A stretch of DNA of 64,000 bases from Megalonaias nervosa (taxonomy: Eukaryota; Mollusca; Bivalvia; Unionida; Unionidae). Below are positions 55,803 to 64,000 of this stretch, piece after piece. The stretch lies in the NCBI GenBank assembly GCA_016617855.1, contig JAECUM010010999.1, forward strand, positions 1-64,000, in the 5' to 3' direction. The notes under the pieces were generated by a model. The model was given only the letters and a program-made list of their open reading frames with translations, searched no databases and was not told where the DNA came from. The position numbers and the translations under genes are program-made. How positions within the stretch are numbered: the first letter of the stretch is position 1; every line of letters starts with the position of its first letter.

Positions 55803-56935
55803 CGGACCGTCTTATGAGTATCGGACCTGTCTTATGAGTATCGGACCTGTCTTGTGAGTACCGGACTTGTCTTGTGAGTATCGGACTTGTCTTGTATCAA
55901 ACCTGTCTTGAGAGTATAGGACCTGTCTTGTGAGTATCGGACCTGTCTTATGAGTATCGGACCTGTCTTGTGAGTACCGGACTTGTCTTGTATCAAACCT
56001 GTCTCTTGAGTACCGGACCTGTCTTGTGAGTATCGGACCTGTCTTGTGAGTATCGGACCTGTCTTATGAGTATCGGACCTGTCTTGTAGGTACCGGACTT
56101 GTCTTGTATCAAACCTGTCTCTTGAGTACCGGACCTGTCTTGTGAGTATCGGACCTGTCTTGTGAGTATCGGACCTGTCTTGTGAGTACCGGACTTGTCT
56201 TGTGAGCATCGGACTTGTCTTGTATCAAACCTGTCTTGTGAGTATAGGACCTGTCTTGTGAGTATCGGACCTGTCTTGTGAGTATCGGACCTGTCTTATG
56301 AGTATCGGACCTGTCTTGTGAGTATCGGACTTGTCTTGTATCAAACCTGTCTCTTGAGTATCGGACCTGTCTTTTGAGTATCGGACCTGTCTTGTGAGTA
56401 TCGGACCTGTCTTGTATCAAACCTGTCTTGTGAGTATCGGACCTGTCTCTTGAGTACCGGACCTGTCTTGTGAGTATCGGACCTGTCTTGTGATTATCGG
56501 ACCTGTCTTGTGAGTATCGGACCTGTCTTGTGAGTACCGGACTTGTCTTGTGAGCATCGGACTCGTCTTGTATCAAACCTGTCTTGTGAGTATAGGACCT
56601 GTCTTGTGAGTATCGGACCTGTCTTGTGAGTATCGGACCTGTCTTATGAGTATCGGACCTGTCTTGTGAGTATCGGACTTGTCTTGTATCAAACCTGTCT
56701 CTTGAGTATCGGACCTGTCTTTTGAGTATCGGACCTGTCTTGTGAGTATCGGACCTGTCTTGTATCAAACCTGTCTTGTGAGTATCGGACCTGTCTTGTG
56801 AGTATCGGACCTGTCTTATGAGTATCGGACCTGTCTTGTGAGTACCGGACTTGTCTTGTATCAAACCTGTCTTGTGAGTATCGGACCTGTCTTGTGATTA
56901 TCGGACCTGTCTTGTGAGTATCAAACCTGGCGTAT
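55803..56935. repeat. Minisatellite, 20-bp unit, with higher-order structure
   Basis: Unit CGGACCTGTCTTGTGAGTAT, about 55 copies. Variant units (TTGTATCAAACCTGTCT) recur about every 75-155 bp, and a block of about 245 bp at 56,205-56,450 is repeated at 56,553-56,800 (offset 348). Long repetitive frames on the minus strand (KTGPILTRQVRYSQDRSDT) are products of the repeat: 20 bp is not a multiple of 3, so three units make one 20-residue period. Confidence 0.97.
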
Positions 56936-57159
56936 ACCATGTTTGTCTGTAATCTCAGTCCCCTCTATGTAATTCATTGTATCATTATCGAGACAGAATA
57001 TTTCAGCCTGGTTGCATTGAGAAATTTATAACACATTAGCAGTCCTGGCATTAACGTCATCAACGAAAAAATATAACTAGAGATACTAATTAATAATGCA
57101 GCATTTCAATTTCTATTTTAGTAAATGCTTCCTTCATCACAGCTATACTCAAAACCTTC

Positions 57160-57187
57160 TGATACATACATACATACATACATACAT

Positions 57188-57266
<79 letters not shown>
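57160..57266. repeat. (CATA)n then (TA)n compound microsatellite
   Basis: About 8 CATA units followed by about 35 TA units. Confidence 0.95.
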
Positions 57267-57268
<2 letters not shown>

Positions 57269-59583
57269 TCCAGCAGTGGCAGGATCACTACAAGTTTTTT
57301 TTTCTATAGTTCTGATTATTTTGATCCAAAGGGAGGGTTTATTTTAACTCCGATTCTTCAACATCCAGACACTGAGAGAATCATTAATAAGAACTTTTAT
57401 ACCCCCGGACAGTTGGAGACATACACGTCTGTTACTTTTGTAGTTATCTTACAACTATTGATGTGCTTTCATCTATTTCCTTAAGATTAGTTTCAACGAT
57501 TGAAACAATATTATAAGAATGAATAAATTCAGGTAATAACACATTTTGTATTAAACAAAAGCAGATTTAAAATAGCTTGGTTGTACAGGATCATTTGCAC
57601 ACGTTCATCAACAGACGGTATCAATGTTTCATATCGTTGTTGATTGAAACACATTATCACTTCTAAAGACGTGTGTTAATCAGATACGATCTCAACTTTC
57701 CTTTGATATGATACTCACTTATTTATACGTTCTGAACTCAGTGACCCTAGATCCTTAACAAGTGGTAAATGTAATCTTTAATTAGGAGCTTATTACAGGT
57801 TATCTATCGATTGTGAAAGGAGACTATTTTCCTCCAACGATTAATAACTAATATTCCTGTTGTATAGAAAATTAAATTTAACTCTGTTTACCTCCTGTAA
57901 ACGCGTACATTTGAGATCACAAATGTATCGCCAAACCTGTCCCGCAATCTACCGGTAATTACTTTTGTCTATTTGTTTTTCATCATTGGTCAGAAGAGTA
58001 GCTAGCTTTATAATTACACCGCAAATGTTGGCACGGCCTTGAGAATGTCATCAAGTCGTATATAGTCATGAGGACTCTTGAGTGCAAATGATGGTCAAAA
58101 TATTGATTAATTTTTCAGTTAGAATTTAGTCAAATACGAATTTGTATCCATATAGATGTTTCGATGCAAGTATCACGTCACAGTTAAATTATTCTCCGTG
58201 TAGCTTATATAAAAGTGAATAATTAGGAATGAATGGGAAGTCAGTTTTTGTCTATGGGCACAATGAAAGTCCCAAGAGAAAATTGTATTCCCAGCCGTAA
58301 ATATCATGAAAAACATAAAAATCATTTAAAATATAAAATAACAGAAATACGAAATGTCTACTGACGTCGGTCCAAACACCCTTCTTCCAAGCTGATGTTT
58401 CATAAATAAAGCGTCAAAAACAGTGAAAGTTTTGTTTAATAACCCGAGCAGGCTGATATTTTATAAAGGCTGTTGTGTTTAAATATCCCATAGTTTCCGT
58501 TAATTCTTTTTCCACCATGTACACCCTTCCAGCCTTTTGACATCCATCTTTAAAACCGTAATAAAAATTAAACTTTTGGCGGTTAGAGAAAATTAATCCT
58601 GATTGGCTAAGCTAAAGGGGGGGGGGGGGTCCTGGATGAAATTCAAGGTTTTAAGTAACTTCCTTGTAAATTCGGCAGCCCAAGTTCTTCTACCGAATGG
58701 GAAGTCTGAGAGACTCCGAGAAAATGAACAATATTTCTCCTTAAACAAATCGTCTAATGAACTTGGGTCTGGAAGAATTTGAAAGACGCGGAACTAGAGC
58801 CTGCATAGAAAGAACGAGTCTCGAAAGAGCAGAAAGTTAGTCTCAATCACATACAATATGTTCATTGATGTAAGTTTGCAGTTATTGTTGAATTTATTCG
58901 TTTTAAAGTCATCCTTTAGTTTTCCTTGAGTTCAGAAGTTAATCGTGCATTCGTCTTGAATGAGAAATGATTCATGTCGGGTAAGAAGTAATACAATATT
59001 TCCTTGATAATGTGTTATGATTTAGTGGTTTGTATGTAATAGAAGCCATATATCGTAGTGTTTTCGTGCACTACTCTGATACGAACTGTGGGAATTAGTT
59101 TACCTGTCTTAAATGATACGGACCAAACACATTAAGAGTTGATTTTACTATGTATATGTCAATGAATTGCTAATTAGCAAGTACTGTAGTAAAGACAAAA
59201 CGTGAAGTTCATGAATTAATCTGTGTAATTGAGTTGTGAGTTCTCTTAACCGTTGAAAATCGGCGTCTGTCGACCGACATGGTCTAGTTGGTGATTTACA
59301 GCTCGCTTAGGCGCTGTACTATTTGCCAAGAGGTCTAATTATGTCATGGTTCCAGTAGGAATGCGGCTAGCTGTTGAGGGAAAAGAGATTAATTTATGAT
59401 GACAGAGTTGTGTAAAGCAGTATCAGGTTGCGAACTGACCATATTAGCTTAGTTTGTTGAATTACGATAGGACGATATCTGACGTAAAATGAATGGAAAT
59501 ATTGTTCGATTCCAGAAGGAAAAGTCTGAAAAATATTTAGGTTGCATATTATATTTCATTGCAAGGAAACAAAGCTCCATACC

Positions 59584-59585
<2 letters not shown>
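57267..59585. other. Non-coding interval
   Basis: No gene is supported. G-tract at 58,617-58,629. A weak tRNA-like string (GACATGGTCTAGTTGGTGAT) lies at 59,276. Confidence 0.45.

Positions 59586-59615
<30 letters not shown>
59586..59615. repeat. G homopolymer
   Basis: About 30 consecutive G, a possible sequencing or assembly weak spot. Confidence 0.9.
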
Positions 59616-59617
<2 letters not shown>

Positions 59618-59802
59618 TCACCAACAGTGATTTGGAAAGTAGCCTGGTTATGCTGACATCGATTCTGTGATGAAATTTGTTTTATCAGTGTAACAGAACG
59701 GCTAATTGCTTTCGCACACATTTCACCATTCTATTTCTAAGAGAAAGTGTGTCATTTAAATGCCATGTTCAGTTTTATGTTGTTTATCTAATTTATTAAA
59801 TT

Positions 59803-59955
59803 GGTTGTTGTTGTTGTTGTTGTTGTTGTGGGGCTTAACGCCATTTTTCAGCACACGATAGGCTATACATGGCGGCCAGTATTAATGGTGGAGGAAGAAA
59901 CCGGGAAATCCGCGGAAAGAACCACCGACCCACGAGAAGCTACTGGCAAGTTATT
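59803..59955 (+). mobile_element. Possible molluscan SINE/MITE fragment
   Basis: A (GTT)n run then GGGGCTTAACGCCATTTTTC, GGCGGCCAGTATTAATGGTG and GAGGAAGAAACCGGGAAATC. A family starting with (G/T)TTTAACGCC-TTTTTCA and GGCGGCCAGT is frequent in molluscs as I recall it. Confidence 0.4.
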
Positions 59956-62284
59956 AAATTGGTATATTTTACATGCAGTTGCTCGTGCTGTTCTATTCCA
60001 TATCTTTGTTCAGATCTCTGTTATTCCATCCAATAATTTCATATTTTATTTATTGTTTGCTCGATCCGGGCAATAACACCGTTGTCGGTCATCTCTTTGA
60101 TAACGATAGCCAAAGCATCATAACAGGTGGTATCGTATCTCGTATCACTCACTCTCTCACACTACGAATTCAACGTTATGGATTCAGATGACATTGAACG
60201 TTGTTTCTTGTACATCTTGATGATTTCAACGTTATGGATTCAGAAGGCATTGAACGTTTTGTCTCTTGTGACTCTAAAGTCTAACTGTAAAACTGAAAAA
60301 AGCATAACAGAGCACCGTTATTCAATTTCTTTATGTGAGCAATATATGCGTTCTGTGTAATCAACGAATACGTCAAAACATGGGTATTATTGAAAGCATT
60401 CCGATTGAATGGGTACTCTTAATCAGCTGTACAACTAGCGTTTAGCCTTGCTAATCTCCTGGAAAGATTTGCAAGATGTGAAAGCGAAATTGCTGGTCAT
60501 GATTTAATCAGGAAATGATAGGTATAATTATACCCGACACGTTGTCACCTACAACCTGAATGACATGATTTAAACTTCTCAGACCTTGGTATGGCGTGAC
60601 CTTGGTTTATGACTTCTCAAGTTACCGGGTGCATGACCGTGTGAGAGAAAAGGCTGGCTTTTGCAAGATGCCTGAAAAATTCAGAGTCATAATTATTTTC
60701 TTTTTCAAGAATCAAATGTTCACATTAACTCAATCGGTTGACTGACTCCGTGGAGTTGATGTAATGAATAATCGGTCCACATTTGCTTGATGACCATGCC
60801 GAGAATCAATATATTTGGATTCGGTGTCAACCTTGCATTAGAACGACGTTATTTTACTTTTAATTTAGTCCATGTTTCAGGTATACGATAATTATTGGGG
60901 CTTGCCACGAATCGGCGTCTTTAAATTCTCGTGTTTTACCGCTCTGAGTGAAACTACAAGCATTGCAATATATATCGGTGCATAATAAACTTGCTAAACT
61001 GACGGCTTTGTGACAAATGTGTACTGTTCTTATCCTATAAAACTGAATGATACATCTATGTGATGCAGTTAGAAAAATAGCACACACACACACACACACA
61101 CACGCAGACGCACACACACACACGGTTTAATCCGTTCAGTCCCCCTGCTGCTCACGGACTCACACGTGATTTATAAGCTGAAAATTTGCCACAGCGTTTC
61201 ATATTCACTTCAGGAACATAGTTAAGGTCAAGTCAAACCCATAAAACATCCAACATGTTCCAGCTTAAAAATTCCTTTATTATCGAAATAATTAGAAATA
61301 TCATTTATTACTGTGACGCTCTGTCTTGCCAAGCGGAGAAACAGGAGTTAGCATAATGTTGTGTAAAAACAATGTTGGCAATACATAATCTATTTTCTTC
61401 CTTCCGTCCATCCGTCCTACAGACATAGCACAAAATCATCAATTCAAAAAGAAAAAAAATCTGTTCACTATTGAATTCATGCATTCACCCTCGCACGTCT
61501 TGCATAACCGTAAAGCACGACAATAAATACACAACAAAGGATTTGTAAACTCTTAGAAATGCAACATGTATTAAAATAAAATCATTATATAACTCTAAGG
61601 ACAAACCCCTCCGGATACAGTAATACTTACAAAGCAAGAGATGTAAACGAATATTTCCATTTTGAAACTGTTTCAAGCGCACAAGAGTTAGCAATTATGG
61701 AAATTTTCCCCCAGAAACTATATTTTTGTTTCTCCTCTGCTGCACACAGTAACAATAATTTCACTAGAACAAAAGGCAAGCTGATCTAGGAAATCTTTAT
61801 AAAGGTTAAGTGTATGTCTTCACAATGAATGCACACATCAAATTGCAGAATGATAAATATTCATTGTGAAAGATGAAATATGTAAATGAAACGACTTAAT
61901 TTATCTACAGACCGTTTATGAAGGTTGATGTGACTACATTTTGCTATCGGGTAGTAACACGTTTACCAACAGATGTACCCATACAATCTCATCACTGTAA
62001 AAAAATATCGTTTCAGACATACATACCCAAATGACAAAGAAAATGAGTTTGACAGTAATGAAAACAATGAAAATAACTTCTATGTTCAACATATGCTTTG
62101 CAGGCGAGACAAAAATGAAACGTTCTATTACAGGCTTCAGAAATTTCTGAAATAATTTTCCAAAATTATTCACCCCCCACAGAGGCAGATGCGAACTTAT
62201 TTTAGAAATATGATGTTCCGTACACAATGATGGTAGTATTTCTCTCTATGCGGAGAAAGCATTCTCAGTTTTGGAAGGTAAATT
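59956..62284. other. Non-coding interval
   Basis: A 29-bp repeat (TTCAACGTTATGGATTCAGA) occurs twice near 60,168-60,245. A (CA)n run is at 61,081-61,122. No gene seen. Confidence 0.45.
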
Positions 62285-63085
62285 TACATCGTGTTATTCA
62301 ATTAATAGATTCATACTATAGGAGATGAAATCCATAATAAGTTATTCAATTAACAGATTTATATTACAGAAGTTTAAACCCATACATAAGTTATTCAGTT
62401 AATGGATTCATACTATAGGAGATAAAAGCCATACCCACATTATTCAGTTAAGAGTTCAATGCTACACGAGATTAAATCCATACCCATGTTATTTAATTAA
62501 TAGATTAATACTACACGAGATGAAATCCAAACCCATGTTATTCAATTAATAGAGTCATACTACACGAGATTAAATCCGTACCCGTGTTATTCAATTAATA
62601 GACTCATACTATAGGAGATAAAATCCATCCACATGTTATTCAATTAATAGAGTCATACTACACGCGATTAAATCCATACCCGTGTTATTCAATTAATAGA
62701 TTCATACTATAGGAGATAAAATCCATACCCATGTTTTTCAGTTAATAGAATCATACTACACGAGATTAAATCCATACCCGTGTTATTCAGTTAATAGATT
62801 CATATTATAGGAGATTGAATCCATACCCATCTTATTCAATTAATAGATTCATACTATAGGAGACTGAATCCATACCCGTGTTATTCAATTAATAGATTCA
62901 TATTACACGAGATTAAATCCACACCCATGTTATTCAATTAATAGATTCATACTACACGAGATTAAATTCATATATACATGTTATTCAATAAAAATATTCA
63001 TACTACACGAGCTTAAATCCATACCTAAGTTATTCAATTAATACCTTCATACTATTGGAGATTAAATCCAGACCTATATTCCACT
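62285..63085. repeat. Minisatellite, 49-bp unit, about 16 copies
   Basis: Unit TTATTCAATTAATAGATTCA, TACTACACGAGATTAAATCC, ATACCCATG. Two alternating variants (TACACGAGATT and TATAGGAGATA) suggest a dimeric expansion. Confidence 0.95.
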
Positions 63086-64000
63086 TACACATACCTATTA
63101 GCAGATGCATCTTATCCCTTCTTGGATCAATTTAATTCAAAAAATATTTTTTAACAACATTCACGCCGACCTTGTTTACTTTCCTTGGCAGAAGATACCC
63201 CTCTTGATTTGTATGCATTGTTAATGCTTTTTCAAAGAGAAGGCCGGATAACTAGTTGTCAGATCAATTTAAGCACAAAGTGTATTGGTCTGGATTTCAG
63301 AAAATAAATGATACTAACGTTACTGTCTTGGTAACTATCAATTTGAACCTAAAGACAGCAATATCACCTCAACACGTTTACGCTTTGCAAAATATTGCAC
63401 GTGAGGGAACCTTTGAGACGATCGAGTACCCCCTTATGCACCACTTCCCATGACCGCAAAAGGTCTAATTTTCACTCGTATTATATAATTCATCATAAAC
63501 TCCAAGCAAGCTTTTTCTCTGTGGGGAAGGTTTCTATTTTCATTTTTAGTTGTTGTTGTTGTTGTTGTTGTTGTTGTGTTGTTGTCGTTTTGTTTTGTTT
63601 TGCTTTGTTTTGTTTTACATAAACTGCTTTGTCATAATTCCTGAGTCCTGTTTTAAGTACCTTTGAATCTTCTGTTCGTTAAAAGGGTCTCTATGCTATT
63701 TTAGAAAGCGAAAAAACTCGATTTTATGAATGAATCACTGAGCGGTAATCCGTTCAAAAAAGGGGGCTATATCCGTGATTTCATTTGCAGCACACGGACA
63801 TTTATTCCAATCATACAAAAACTACTTAAAGTCTATTGATCGTTCACAGGTCTGTTCATTTAGCAGGAGACCAAACCAAAGAAGTCAAGTTCGCCTCTCC
63901 AATTAGATGATGGCGCCATGGTGCAATCTTTATAAAGGCATTTACCCCACATTATTAGCTATCGTATTACTGGGACTTTCTGCTGGAAAATATTCAGACT
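63086..64000. other. Non-coding interval to window end
   Basis: A (GTT)n run at 63,548-63,580 followed by TTTTG repeats. No gene seen. Confidence 0.5.

Noticed and set aside
55832..56940. A 251-residue repetitive protein (KTGPILTRQVRYSQDR...)
   Set aside because: Pure translation of the 20-bp minisatellite; no start context, no non-repeat domain.
59276..59345. tRNA-Glu-like gene
   Set aside because: Only a TGGTCTAGTTGG string is seen; no B box or acceptor pairing.

Overview
The window looks like A+T-rich animal nuclear DNA, most likely from a marine mollusc. That assignment rests on two tRNA-headed SINE-like elements and a third repeat resembling molluscan families, dense micro- and minisatellites, and nested LINE, Ty3/gypsy and Polinton remnants. 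No convincing host protein-coding gene was found. Almost all recognisable coding sequence belongs to mobile or virus-like elements, most of it broken by stops and frameshifts.

Layout. At 1.45-12.33 kb lies a truncated Polinton/Maverick-type (adintovirus-like) element, Polinton-1. It has a retroviral-type integrase with a chromodomain, penton-like and other virion-type genes, a packaging ATPase with an intact Walker A motif, a fibre-like protein, several unknown genes, an HNH-type endonuclease and the first part of a protein-primed family B DNA polymerase, where the element is cut off. From 12.3 to 30 kb there is mostly non-coding DNA: long dinucleotide runs, seven minisatellites, two SINEs and a minus-strand Ty3/gypsy gag-protease remnant.

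A second, complete Polinton (Polinton-2) occupies 31,632-54,788. It is about 23.2 kb long, with inverted terminal repeats of about 450 bp, AG...CT ends and a 6-bp target duplication matching at 5 of 6 bases. It sits inside a minus-strand LINE reverse transcriptase gene, whose two halves are at 30.08-31.63 kb and 54.79-55.23 kb. Its own integrase gene is in turn interrupted by a 5'-truncated CR1/L2-like LINE (41.04-43.74 kb), so three insertion layers can be read. Polinton-2 carries polB, integrase, penton, a VI-like protein, major capsid protein, an adenain-like protease, two BIR (inhibitor-of-apoptosis) domains, a zinc-knuckle gene, tandem paralogues and an arm of small late cassettes. From 55.2 to 64 kb there are minisatellites and unannotated DNA.

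Most interesting signal. The small genes in both arms of Polinton-2 end in 16-nt hairpins that match the metazoan replication-dependent histone mRNA 3' stem-loop, including the flanking CCAAA and ACCCA in some copies. Most are followed 12-20 nt downstream by a conserved purine-rich GAAAAGA-type element, as in histone pre-mRNAs processed by U7 snRNP. Six copies are seen. Three of the right-arm genes share a repeated TATA promoter, and several leaders carry TTCGCGCC, an E2F-like site. I infer that this virus-like element used S-phase, histone-style, non-polyadenylated expression for part of its genome, while its protease gene keeps an ordinary AATAAA signal. Element-wide homology and functional assignments below are from reading motifs by eye; no database search was run.
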